Positions 42,088 through 53,272 of a DNA stretch of 64,000 nt are shown here, in pieces. Location: positions 2,418,001 to 2,482,000 of the forward strand of contig JAULSU010000004.1 in the NCBI GenBank assembly GCA_030512335.1, written 5' to 3'. Position numbers and translations under genes: made by a program. How positions within the stretch are numbered: position 1 is the stretch's first letter; each line of letters begins with the position of its first letter. Below the pieces are notes generated by a model. That model was not told the DNA's origin. It did not search any database and worked only from the letters and a program-made list of their open reading frames with translations. This stretch comes from Immersiella caudata (Eukaryota; Ascomycota; Sordariomycetes; Sordariales; Lasiosphaeriaceae).

Positions 42088-43216
42088 ATGGAAATATCTA
42101 ACCCCCGGCGTATTCTCGCAGTCTCGCTCGCCGAGTCAACCGAGCACCTGAGCAGAGTCATTAAAGGTATTTCTTTCCCTGAGAAGCCCAGTTTTCTGAC
42201 CCCACCACAACTCACTTCACCTCTCACCCTTCATCTCACTCACCTTCACCATTACCCTCACGACATCTACTAACTAACAACACATAGACCTCTCCGGCGC
42301 CCACCCCCAACCTTCCAACCCCCAGGAATCATCCAGCCTCGCAGGGATAACTCACCAGCTCCCCCTCTCTACACAGTACTACACCGCTTCCGTGCCCATC
42401 TGGCTAGACGTTGTCTCTTCACCTTCGGAATGGGCAAGCTCCTTTCTTGCCCCCGAGGCCAAAGAAGTTTTGGACGTTTTGGGTGGTGTACTTGTCGTTT
42501 TCAACGTGGGTGTACCTCCCTCTCCTTCCTCTGGTGGCGCACCCGAGGGGAAGACGGAGACAAAGGAATTTATTTCCCACGTGGGCCGGGTCGTGAGGGA
42601 AGGGCTAGGGGGGTGGGAATGGGACGGGGTGCTGCTTGCAGTTGGAGTTGGTGATTTGAGTAAAGGGGAGGAGGGTGAGGAGGAGATCGATGAGTGGGAG
42701 GATGTTTGTACGGAGTGGGGATTGGAGTTTGTGCATGTTCCGCATACGCAGGGTTCGGCTGGGGAGGGAGAGGGGAGGAATGAGTTTGGGGAGAGGATGG
42801 GGGTGGCGAGGGCGTTGGAAGCATTACAGGCTAATGATTGGGGTGGTGGTGGTGGTGGTGATGATGAGGTAGGAGAGGAGTTTGGGGGGTTTGTGCCCGG
42901 GGAGGGGGGTGATGAAAACTTGGGGGAATTTGATGCGGAGAGTATGGATTTTGGGTTTGATAGGGAGGATTTTGTTGGGTTGAAGAAGGCGATTTGGAGC
43001 GCTGGGAGAGAGGACGGGATGGAAGTTGATGGGGAGGGGTCAGAGGCGAAGAAAGGGGGCGATGAGGATGAGGAGATGGATGATGGGGATGTGCAGAAGT
43101 TAGAGAGGATGATGCTGAAGCTGCAGGCTGTCAGGGACAGGACGGCGGGGATGTCAGAGGAGCAGAGGAAACGGATCGCGAAGCAGGCAGTTGGAGAGGT
43201 CATGAAGGAGTTGTAG
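42088..43216 (+). CDS. Alpha/gamma-adaptin-binding protein p34 (AAGAB/Irc6 family)
   Basis: Two exons, 42088-42166 and 42288-43216, with a 121-nt intron (GTATTT..ACATAG, tandem CTAACTAAC branch). The product is 335 aa. The first part is a Rab-like fold without a P-loop: RRILAVSLAESTEHLSRVIKDLSG, TASVPIWLDVVSSPSEWASSFL, EVLDVLGGVLVVFNVG, WDGVLLAVGVGDLS, WGLEFVHVPHTQ and ERMGVARALEALQANDW. A long acidic Gly/Asp/Glu linker leads to the conserved C-terminal helix (VQKLERMMLKLQAVRDRTAG, EEQRKRIAKQAVGEVMKEL). AAGAB is an assembly chaperone of AP-1/AP-2 adaptor complexes; yeast Irc6 acts with clathrin adaptors at the TGN. Strong G-rich codon use in the second half leaves an equally long open frame on the opposite strand, which is a shadow. 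Confidence 0.85.
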
Positions 43217-43837
43217 CGAGGGATAGATAAAATTCATGTTAATTCATTCGTGGCCGAATGAACAAAATAACTTTTGAGCTGGCTTCCTCTACGTGTCCGG
43301 TTTTCATGTCTTAGGAGGCTATCGACTTTAGAGCTGATTCAGCTCGCGGAATCAAGATCTCCAGCTTCAACAATACCCGCGTAAACATAACTAGGTCTAC
43401 GTAGCTTACAGTCCCTGACCACAGGCACAGCTTGTCATCAGCGGCCGCCCTTGTGGATTTTCATGACCTTCAATATACGACCATACCACACAACTTACCG
43501 TAGTGCCGGAATCCCAGCTCGAAGCACAACAGCACACCAGGCTAAGAGTGCCTACCCACCTATCTTGAGCATCACCACCAATCCGGCCTCCAACCCTCCG
43601 TCTACCATAGCCACGATAGCCCACGGCCAACACACCGTACGGCACCAACGGCACGGCACAACAGCCCAGGGGATACCCGCCTCGGACCAACCTCACCAAC
43701 TCGGCCCCAACCAGCCGTCGTCTTGGCTCTGCCTTTTCAGACGGCACAGTCAACAATACTCCCACACCAACCGACCTCAAGACATCACCACTGTGCCGTC
43801 CAACCAACCTTGCCGCCCCTCGAACAACTCCCCGATG

Positions 43838-43838
<1 letters not shown>

Positions 43839-43885
<47 letters not shown>
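43839..43885. repeat. CA dinucleotide microsatellite
   Basis: An uninterrupted (CA)n of about 23 repeats, ended by CCACGC. Confidence 0.97.
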
Positions 43886-43886
<1 letters not shown>

Positions 43887-44107
43887 ACGCCACCCAGCTC
43901 CAACTCTCCGACTCAACTCAGCCAGACCAAGATCCATCTGTGCAAGCCTCTCCCAAACCAAAACGGCACGCCCAGCCGAGCCTTCACCTCGCTAATCATT
44001 CCTCTTACTGGGCCCGCAATATCTCAACCGCGTCTATTCAACCAAGATGAAAACCTGCATCATGTGCCAGCCCAGCGTCACATTCCGCACCTGTCACGTC
44101 AGCTCAG

Positions 44108-44653
44108 CTATCCTCTTCCAGCAGCCAGCGTCCCATCCGGTAGAAGACGCCGTCGCCAACACAGTAACCATCTCGTCTCGTCCGTCTTGCCCGCTGGCGT
44201 TATCCATGCATGCAAACCAGGACTCACAACAATCTTCGTGTCACCGTCGGATGAACCCAAACATGCCATGATGATAATCTCGCCGAACCGATCTGCTGCG
44301 TCTATAGCAAAAGCGACTGTATAGGAGTATAATATCCCCTCGGGAGACATGGCGGCGTCTAATTCGTGGAAATCCGCGTTACCACGGTTCGGTGCCTCCA
44401 TAAACTCGGTAACGACTCCCGCGGCACGTCGGACTAGTCTCTGTTGGAGGTAGACGACCTGCAGTGCCGCCAGCGTGGAGAAGCGCCCTAGGTAGGTATA
44501 CGGCGAAATAAGTGATTCAGGAATGCCTGGTGGTAAAACCCTCATGCCGCCTTGCCTCGTTCGCTTGCCGGCTGTATTGCGTGCATAGTACATTCGACCC
44601 GTGAGGCTGGACCTGGGGTAACTCCGCGGTGTGTCAACCACAGAGCCCAGCAT
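44108..44653 (-). CDS. Doubtful hypothetical protein, 181 aa
   Basis: An open minus-strand frame. Unlike its neighbours it contains a helical, balanced stretch (about residues 50-135: GRFSTLAALQVVYLQQRLVR, VVTEFMEAPNRGNADFHELD, SPEGILYSYTVAFAIDAADR, GEIIIMACLG). A GTGAGT lies inside the downstream part, so the real gene, if any, may be spliced and end differently. No family is recognised. The last 45 residues are Arg/Trp-rich and look non-coding. It could also be a decayed gene fragment. Function unknown. Confidence 0.22.
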   Translation of the reverse strand: MLGSVVDTPRSYPRSSLTGRMYYARNTAGKRTRQGGMRVLPPGIPESLISPYTYLGRFSTLAALQVVYLQQRLVRRAAGVVTEFMEAPNRGNADFHELDAAMSPEGILYSYTVAFAIDAADRFGEIIIMACLGSSDGDTKIVVSPGLHAWITPAGKTDETRWLLCWRRRLLPDGTLAAGRG

Positions 44654-47600
44654 CCAAAAATAAGCCCCATCACGTTTGAGAGTTATGGTAGCATATTAGA
44701 TGACAATCAAAATCGCTCTACTTGACCTCCCCTTCTCGAAGATTTCTTCTAGCCGGGCGAACGAAAAAGAAAAAAAGGGGTAGTGCTGACCCCCAGCTCC
44801 CGCTCCCTGATCGACCAGCACTGCCCCGCGAGTACCAAGTGATAAAACCCCAGCTGTGGAGATGGCCAAAAGCGATCCGTCGATCAGCCGTGTTTTTTTA
44901 TGGCAGCGTATCATCGACATCAGACGAAAACTTGTCCAAAATATCTGCCGATCGACCGTTGCGGCGATCTTGTGTAGCAGGTTGATGGGGATGGAGGGGA
45001 TGTGCAGTGGGGTGTTGCACTCGACCAGGGATCCTCCGGAGCATCTCAAGCAGGAGAAAAGGCGCGTTATGCTTTACTCGACGTGATGAGGGGCAGTTGT
45101 AGCGAGTGTCGCGAAGCGCGAGAAGTCAAACGTCAGAATGGGCAGCGAAAGAGAACGATGTGTCGAAGTGATATGAGACTCCAGCAACACTTGTCACTTG
45201 GTCTCGAGCTTGCAACTGACAGCCCCTGTAGTTTGACGGTAGCCGGGACGCTGTAGACCCTGACGCCACTTGCAGCCGCACTGTAGCCGCTCGCCATGTC
45301 CTCCCACACCCGCTTGGCCCCTCCCAACAACTTCCTGTCCAAGAGACAACAACACCAACGTCAACAAACCTGTCAACACCAACCGCATAAACCCCCGTGG
45401 CTGCGCCGACTCGGGTGCCATCCCACCCCAAGGATCACCTGCCATAAGACGCACACCTAACCACCAGCCCCCCCCCAGTGCACGGTGTTTCAGGATCCAG
45501 GCACCGCCTTCCTCAAAGTTTCGCATGAACAGCCAAGGTCCATGGAACAAAGCAAAAAACACTCTAACCAACCGGCTCTTTTGCTCTGCACCAGCAGCCC
45601 ATGCCCTTAGGAAACGCGCCAACGAGGACCCATACGGTATCAGAACGGTGGACACCGCGATGCACCGCCATGAGATCGGCCCTAGAATCCGGGAGAAGGA
45701 GCGGAGGCTCTTCAGCAGTGTTCAACTGCCCCATCAGGGCGCGTTCTCGCGCCACCAATCCGACGGCATCCATGGTGAGCGGTGAGTGGTTGTCGGTGCT
45801 AGCGGCGAGGAACATGTGACGGCGCTGAAAAGGGGGTCGTCGATCTCACCGTGTACTACTTTCCAATTTGAGACAGACTGCGAACAGAAAGCACGCCCGC
45901 TTTTGGCGACCGACTCGTCGTGTCTGATAGACGGTGGCCAGTAAAGCTGAGAAGCTATAGCCTGAGCCCATCCGATTCACTGAGCTCCCACCAGTCAGCG
46001 GCCTTGGTTGACAACAGGCGCGAAAGTTCCGGACCACTTGTTGTGCAGAACTCGCAGGAACGAAGCTTCCCGGCAACAAAAACCCGCATGATCGCCAGCT
46101 CGGCTGCTGCTGGGGATGGCGTCAAGCAGCTAGACTGGTCCTGGGAGAGAAACGCTTACGATGGTATCAATACTCGCCTATCGCGGCAGGTGGGCAGGAC
46201 CGTGTTGCTGGTCCGGGCCAAGCCGCGGGCCATGATCGGTCAGAAGTTTTATGTGCACACCATCTTTCTACGACGCCCATTTTCTTGGGGGCTTCTCCTG
46301 GTGCCTTCGTCGCAGGGGACTGGGCCCAATGGCTTTGCCGGGCATCACTGGAACAGGAAGCAAGGAAGGCGACGAGCTTCGTTCTGCTCTCCAGACTCCC
46401 AGGGCTGAAAAAGGCGACGAGAGGTCAGCGCCACGGATAACACCCCACCAGCTGATGCTCGTCAGTCGATTCGTTGGCGTGTGACACTCCAGCTCCGTTG
46501 TCGATGGCCAATCCCGCAAGCAAAGACAGGGCCATGGCTCCCTCGTCATGACCACATGGCTCTTCTGGCGCTGGCTCGCATTTCTCTCGACCTCCGCGCG
46601 CCCAACAGCAAGAAGCCTTCGCCCGCGCATTGTCTGGGCGTACGTGCGACGCATGAACGGGAGACCCCATTCGGTCAATTGCCCCGATGTTGCTTTGGCT
46701 CCCGTGCAGCCCAGCGCATGAAAAAAAAACCATCCCATCTTCAAGCTTGCGCGCCCAACCAGTTTTCCATGCGCGTCCCTTTGTCGCGTGCGGGCTGGTC
46801 GAGGATGGGTGCAAAAACACGTCGAGTCAACCAGTGTTTCTATCGGCGTTTCAATCAAGCGTGTTACAACTGAGACCATCCTGCCCGATGCTCGACAACG
46901 CAGTATGGGCCGAGACAGTGGTCCACTGCCGCGTGGGTTGGTCCAGGGTATCTGAGGTCAGATGTGGTTCAGAAGAACGCAACGCCACGGGCGGTCTGTA
47001 TGAACTGACGCGCAAAGGATCGCGAGTTCATGGTAAGAGCGGAGTAGGACCACCGGCTTCCCGGTAGGGTACGTTGCTCTAGTGCCGACATCTGTCAGGC
47101 ACAGTTAGGCATGGCCAGCCGGCTATGGTCGCGATGCCCGGATGATGGGCAGCTGGCAGGTTGGTCAAAGAATTCTACCGACGGTTTGTGGGTGTGAGTG
47201 TGTGTCGGTGTGTGGGCGCGCCTCAGATCAGGGCAAAAAGATCAGACGAAGAGGAGCGCCAACCTGGTGCGCTGCGATCGTCTACTAGCCTATTTTGGGG
47301 TGCTAAGACGATATGATCCAATCAGACGGCCCAGTGCAAGCGGCGTTCCTGGTGCAGTCTTGCGAGGATCCCTGCACCTGCCCCTGGCGCCCTCCCACAA
47401 TCAGGGGTAAAGTGGGGAGCCTGGACTCTTGGTGCGGTTTTCGGTCTCTCAGGGGCCGACGAAATCGGGCCACAGTGCGCAGAAAACGCGAGCGAGACTC
47501 GCACTCACGGACATGGCTGCTCCACCGAACAAGACGGGAGCTCCAGCAGGTGGGTTTCTTCGGGAACGGCACCAGATATCTCAAGCCAGTGTTTGCCCTC

Positions 47601-50600
47601 TGGTGTGACTGCTTGGTGTTCCTGTGCTGTTGAGGCTCTGGGGATTCTGCAGAGAGGCGATCGGTGAGTTCTGGAACACGAGATCGATTGCACGCACGCT
47701 CGGCTGGCAGCATGAACCTTTCCGCCGCCCCTATGGTCCATCATCATCATCGTTGTCCCCCCAGCCGCTGCCACGCTCCTAGTTTGGGGTCGGAACCAGA
47801 CGCGCGCGAAACGCAGTCGGTCCAAGTTTTGTTTGGTCGCAGCGAAGCAACGCCAGCAGGCCAGCGTCGAGCTCGCCTTCTATTTCCGGTTGTCGATGAT
47901 GCTTTGCAGCCAGCGTGTCAACCCGTCTATCTGGTCTCTATGCCGTCTGATCATTGATGACACGAGATGGGAAACGTGTATCAGGTGACTTGGTGGGCCT
48001 GGCATGATATCTTGGGCCCGCTAGGTGTGCTTGTGGGCCACGGTGCGGTCTGGAGGAGAGGCTACACAGCAAGATTGTGACTCGTGAGGCGCCGAGGGGG
48101 GCACGGGGGCGCCCAAACGGCCCCATCGGCCAGTTGCAGAAGCCCGTTTCTCAGCGCTTCACAGGTGCGAGGCATCGCGGACGGGAAACGGCCCAGATTC
48201 TGCCTGTCCGAGGATTCCTGGGTTTGCGAGTTGGTGGCACCATGCAGGAAAGGAGAGAACTAGCGCAGGAACACGGCAGGTTGCGCAAGGTGTCGGTGTC
48301 GAGGGTGTGCATTTGCATTGGTTGCTCCGCGTTTCTGCAGGAACAGAATATGTCGTGGCACACGCCTGTGGCGAGGTTGCGTGTTGGGTGAGTCCAGAAC
48401 TGAGCCTTCCCGGCCCAAACCACTGCAAAAGGTGGACAAAAGTGGTCTTTCTCTGCCGAGTTGAGTGTAGTTTGACAGCTTGGCCGGACCATGTCGATCT
48501 CTGATCAGCAACCTGTGCTACAATTGGTCAGCAAGAGGGCGAGTCTGTCTCACCGCTGGATGCGCGGAAAACTAGGGATGCACTGGATGAAGTGACAGGC
48601 ATTCCGCTACCCCAAGTTGAGTTGTCCAAAACTCATCATTGCCTGTCATAAAACACCTTGCCGCGGCGATGATGGGCCGACGTGTGGTTTTATCGATTTT
48701 GCTTACGGCGAGGGAGAAATAGCGCTTGAGTGCTGTTTTTCCGACGCACATGGGTTTGTCCGCAGAGATCTCCAGCAGGAGAGCGCGACGAAGCGCACCT
48801 GCGCCGGCTTTTGCCTCAGGCAGAAGTCGTTTTCGCTTGGCAACGACTCCCCCTTTTCCACTGCGTGCTCGCAGTGGTGTAGTGCCACCCCCATTCGGTG
48901 GGGGGAGAACGAGCGACAGCGATTGGTCCTTGATTCAGCGAGGGGAGCCTGGAGTGAACACCAACGAGACCAGGGCTGGGGTCATTGAAGGTTGCAGAAT
49001 GCAGCCCGCAGTCTCATGACGGCGTCAGTCAAAAATAGTGAGGTCAGCATCGTAGGAATGGTGCAGCCTGGCGGCTTATAACCATTTGGCATTCTCAGTA
49101 ATATGTACTCTAGCGCAGAAGACCGAGGGTCAGCATGGCGGATCCCGAGCAGTGATCCACGGATGATGCCACCATCAATACCGATCCGTATCGGCGCGTC
49201 GGCGTGTCCCTGGCGATGCACTAGTACTGAATCCAGACAAGCGTGGAGTGGTTAGACTTGTGCGGAAAACGCTTGCAGCTGGCTGCCATGGGGCAAGGGT
49301 GCTAGCCGTTGAGGGGCCAGGAAGGCTAGCCGCGGCAACTGGAGCTGATGCTTGAAGCAGGGGCACTGCACTCCTAAACTGCTGACATGCCAACGAACCC
49401 CGGGGTTGAAGCTGTTCAACTCGAGAGAGGGATGGCAGTCATTGTGTTGGCAGCAGAAGAGCTGTCTGACGAGGCGGCATAGCGGTGGCAGCTGCAGTGG
49501 AAAGGCGTATCTGCAGGGTTAAGTTGGCTCAATGCTCCAGCTGTGGCGGCATGAGAGCGCAAGCGCACCAGCAGTGGGTTTGTGTGGTGGTCTGGCCCGT
49601 CCAAGTACTGCCCACAAGGACTGGCTTGGTAATGGCGGCAGTTCGCTGGAGGGATGTCTCAGTTCTCACTATGGGGGCTCCACGACCCGATGGGTCCTCT
49701 CTGTTGTGCGGCATGAGCGCGACTGATTGAAAACCCCGGATGGCACTTCGGCGATGGAACGGATGTTTGTTGAACCTTCGATAGCTAGCGCGGTCCCGTG
49801 GTCCCGTCTTCGTTGTCGCGCCTTCGGAGACTTCGGGATGCTTGACCTCAGATCCGCACACCGTACCGCCCATCCTCAGTTCGCGGTCAAATGCCTCAGG
49901 AACCACAAGATCGGTCAACCAAGCACTGTGCTGTGTCACGATGCCAGCCAGCACGACCCCCTTTTTTAGTGCTCGTCTTCGGGTGAGGTCTCCGCACAGA
50001 ACCGTGAGAGCTAGGCCTCATTGGGACAATTCGTGCAGCAGCGTCTCTGCGGCAAGCTTGGGTCGATTGGCCCTTGCGCCGAGTACTTCCGCCAGGCAAG
50101 CACCGCCCCGTCGCACGCTGTTTCAGTGTTTTGCATCATGGCCTGGCCTGCCCGAGGAACCAGGCGAGCACACGAAGGTTGGAACAGCCGAGCGAGGGTG
50201 GCTGTCAAGGTTGTTGGGTCGGGGCGCTTGAAATCCGGAGAGGCGGAGGTCTTGTGGACAGAACGCCGTCCTTGTCGGTCTCGGCGTTGGGCGTCTGGCG
50301 CGTTCGTGGCTCTTGGGAGGCGGCTTGACACCGCCGTTGAGTCAACGGGAGGAAAACGAACAGGTGAACGGTGTGAGCACGTCCAGCTGAGCGTTGTGCG
50401 GTGGCTGCAGACGCAGACGGGAAACAGCTCACGGGCGTGCGGGCTGACTGGATTGAGCCAAGTTGGGCAGGCGCGCACACAGCGCGGTCCTGCACTGTCG
50501 GCACTGTGTGGCTGCATGGAACGGGCTGCCCCCGCTCTTCTCTGGCAGTGGACGGCTCTGGCTCTGCCAGTCTCGAGGCGCTTGACAGGGTGCGACCCGC

Positions 50601-50689
50601 CTGGCCCGCTCTGTGTGGGAGCCGCCCCTTCCCTGAAGCCCAGCAGCAGGGGGGACCCACCCGCCGTTCCTCGCCGCGGTGCCTTTTCC

Positions 50690-51304
50690 CTCATGAACCC
50701 ACCCCCCGTACCCTCGTCGCCCTCTTTTTCCCCCTTCCCCAGTCCTTCTTTTTATCCATCCTCGTCGCTCCATCGTCACGTCGGTCGTTGACTAGCTTCC
50801 CCTTCCCTCTCCCCCACTTCTGTTTTCGCTTTTCTCACCACAGTCACTCCCTTAGAATAACTATTCAGCACTTCGGCGGAACCCGTTCACTCTTTCCGGG
50901 TCCCCCATTGCAACTACCTTCTTTCAGGCCCTGAATCGGCACGCTCTCCCACAACTTGGAAGACTGCCTACAGCACGCTACCCACCAAACCTCCTGTTCC
51001 CGCTCGCGGATCAGGACGACGCTCCTTACTGTTACGATTTTTCAGTTTCATATTCAGTCATTCATTCGAACCTTCGAAAGCCACCCGTTACAACCGCTCC
51101 AACCGTTTTACGACGCGACTTGGACCTACCGCTCGCGACATCGACGCAACTCCGACGCTCACCAACTCGAATTGGTGTTCGACACGCTGCTGGCACCGAG
51201 CCGAGGCATCAATTGCACCCGATCGACCTCCATTGTAGTTAGTGGAGGATAAGCAAGGGATAGCAGACACTTTCGGAACTAACCGCGACAAATAATAAAT
51301 TCAT
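50690..51304 (+). promoter_or_regulatory. Pyrimidine-rich core promoter and leader of the homeobox gene
   Basis: CT-rich tracts at about 50700-50830 (CCCCTTCCCC, CCCTCTCCCCC) are followed by a C/A-rich leader. I found no ATG between about 50950 and the start codon at 51305, so scanning would reach 51305 directly. Confidence 0.5.
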
Positions 51305-53272
51305 ATGGTCCTCGAGATGTCTTCCGAAAGCATTAAGCAGGAGGAGGGCTTGGCTCCTCCGGCACCGGGCTCCTCCGCCTCGCCCGCCAGCAGCAACGCT
51401 GGTCTGCCCACGCCGAACTCGGCCGCTCCGAAGAATAGCCAAACCCCGTCGCCGTCGACTTCCACCTCCAACGCCCCAAACTCCGCTTCTAGACGCCCTC
51501 CCCGCAAGAGCACCCTCACACAGCAACAAAAGAACCAGAAGAGGCAGAGGGCCACGCAGGACCAGCTGACAACGCTGGAGATGGAGTTCAACAAGAACCC
51601 CACCCCCACAGCTACGGTTCGCGAGAGGATAGCGGAAGAGATCAACATGACCGAGAGGTCTGTTCAGATCTGGTTCCAGAACCGGTGAGTCGCGTTGGTA
51701 TGAAATGCGCGTCAATTTTTCTGCTGACAGCCCGCAGCCGCGCCAAGATCAAGATGATGGCGAAGAAGAGCCTGGAGACAGGGGAGGATATCAACGACAT
51801 GCCGGAATCCATGCGACAGTATCTCCATCTCCAGGCTATGGAGTCTGGAAAGAGCTTTGGCTACTTCGGTGGCCGGGCCGGCCTCATGCCTTATGGACAC
51901 CAGGCCGCGCTCGGTGGTGACCAGGGAGGTCAAGGCAAAGTTTGTAAGTTTTTGATTGAGCAGGAGCTTTGGTTTCGGCCCGCATACTCACATGGCACAT
52001 ACAGTGATCCACCATCTTACCTGCCGCTCTCTCGCGATCGGCTCCTGGACTCGGGTCGGCCAGAACACTATGGACTTGATCATTTTCTACTCACCTGACA
52101 AGTGCACGATGACATACTACATCAACAGTGAACAAGCTGGCTACAAGATCGAGTACCCTTTCGCCTACATTAAGAGCATCTTCCTCGATACCACTGAAGG
52201 CGAAAATGGCGGAATCACGATTGAGCTTCTCAACCCGCCGTTTTTCTTCATGGACTCGTCAGCCGCCAATGGCGGCTTCTTCGCGTGTGGTGACTTCACA
52301 GAGGACCAACAAGCCTCGCACATCATGACGCACCGCCTCGGTGGAAACCCGAAGGTGTTGAGCGGTCAACTGGCGAAGCTTATCAGCCTGGAGGCTTTCA
52401 TGCACCGACACAGCCCTCCAAACCCCATTCTTGAGCCGTTCCACCCTACGCTCTCGATGTCGGCGCCTGTCTCTCCAACCGCCAGGCCCTCGTCTCAGCC
52501 CAACTTTGCGCAACCTCATGTGGGGCTGTTCCAGGAGACGCAGTGGGGTATTGCGCATGGCGCGATGATGATGCGTGGCCCGGGCCACAAGAGGCAGCGA
52601 AGCCGCAGTGTGCCTGGACCGATTGACTTTCAGACGATGCAGTTGTTCCAACAGCAGCCACCAAGCTTCCATATCACTCAGCACGAGAGCCAGACGCCTT
52701 CGCACAACACGCAACTCTTCAGCCCTATCCCCCAGCAACCCAACGGGCTGCTGGGTCCCCTTGGTCCGGGCCTGCGTATTGACACTCAGGCTACGTTTGG
52801 CAGTTTGGATATGCGCCAATATCCGCTTTCCGCGACGACGGCGCCTTCGCCATCGGATTACTCGAGCCCCAACTTCTTTGCGTCTCAAGGGCCCGATAAC
52901 GGCAGTGTTCCCGCGGCTAGCTTCACCCCCTATAGTGGAACTTTTTCGCCGCTTGTCAATCCCAGCAATCTCGGCGTGCCTCCTCCTTCGATATCGCCTC
53001 TGTCGTTCAACCATCCGGACCCCGCTATCGTCGGCGAATCTCCCCCGACCTCGATGGCTCCCATCTACGAGAGCTCTGCTGTTTCGGATGATGGCAATAG
53101 TCTGAGCGACATGTACCAGCCCGGCAAGAACCAGATCACCCTGCCCATGCACCCGCACTCGCCGTACGTGGAGAACCAGGCCGAGTTGGAGATCAATCAG
53201 TTTATGGATCTGAAGCATTTCGACGTCGATCCCGCCTCTCTGTCTCCTGAGAGCGTTCACCAGCACGCCTAG
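51305..53272 (+). CDS. Homeobox transcription factor (Htf1/Phx1-like)
   Basis: Three exons: 51305-51684, 51738-51943 and 52005-53272. The product is 617 aa. A Ser/Pro/Ala-rich start is followed by a homeodomain (about residues 74-133: KRQRATQDQLTTLEMEF.., ERIAEEINMTERSVQIWFQN) with the WFQNRRAKIK recognition helix completed across intron 1. Exon 3 opens with a second, conserved-looking domain (VLIHHLTCRSLAIGSWTRVG, DLIIFYSPDKCTMTYYINSE, YKIEYPFAYIKSIFLD, GGITIELLNPPFFFMDS), about 130 residues, found after the homeodomain in fungal Htf1/Phx1-type factors as far as I recall. A long disordered Pro/Ser/Gln tail follows. Homologues control conidiation (Magnaporthe Htf1) or stationary-phase survival (S. 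pombe Phx1). The start could also be ATG 51317, four codons later. Assignment within homeobox factors is moderately certain. Confidence 0.9.

Larger units (their letters stand above)
43217..51304. other. 8.1-kb region with almost no coding signal, upstream of the homeobox gene
   Basis: Apart from one doubtful minus-strand frame (44108-44653) and a CA microsatellite (43839-43885), I see no gene. Many frames of 60-250 codons exist because the DNA is GC-rich, but their translations are Trp/Cys/Arg/Ser-rich and lack domains, and none joins across plausible introns. The last 600 bp turn strongly pyrimidine-rich, like a fungal TSS and leader. Such long upstream regions are common for developmental regulators in moulds. 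Confidence 0.6.

Noticed and set aside
42379..43203. 274-codon minus-strand frame antisense to p34
   Set aside because: It is a Ser/Pro-rich mirror of a Gly/Glu/Asp-rich gene; the plus strand has the recognisable family.
45194..45655. 153-codon minus-strand frame with a hydrophobic stretch
   Set aside because: The hydrophobic run is bounded by Gly/Trp/Arg-rich text and there is no conserved feature; likely chance.
50021..50791. 256-codon plus-strand frame before the homeobox gene
   Set aside because: It is rich in Arg/Ser/Pro/Trp with no domain, ends in a CT-rich tract typical of a leader, and has no plausible spliced partner.
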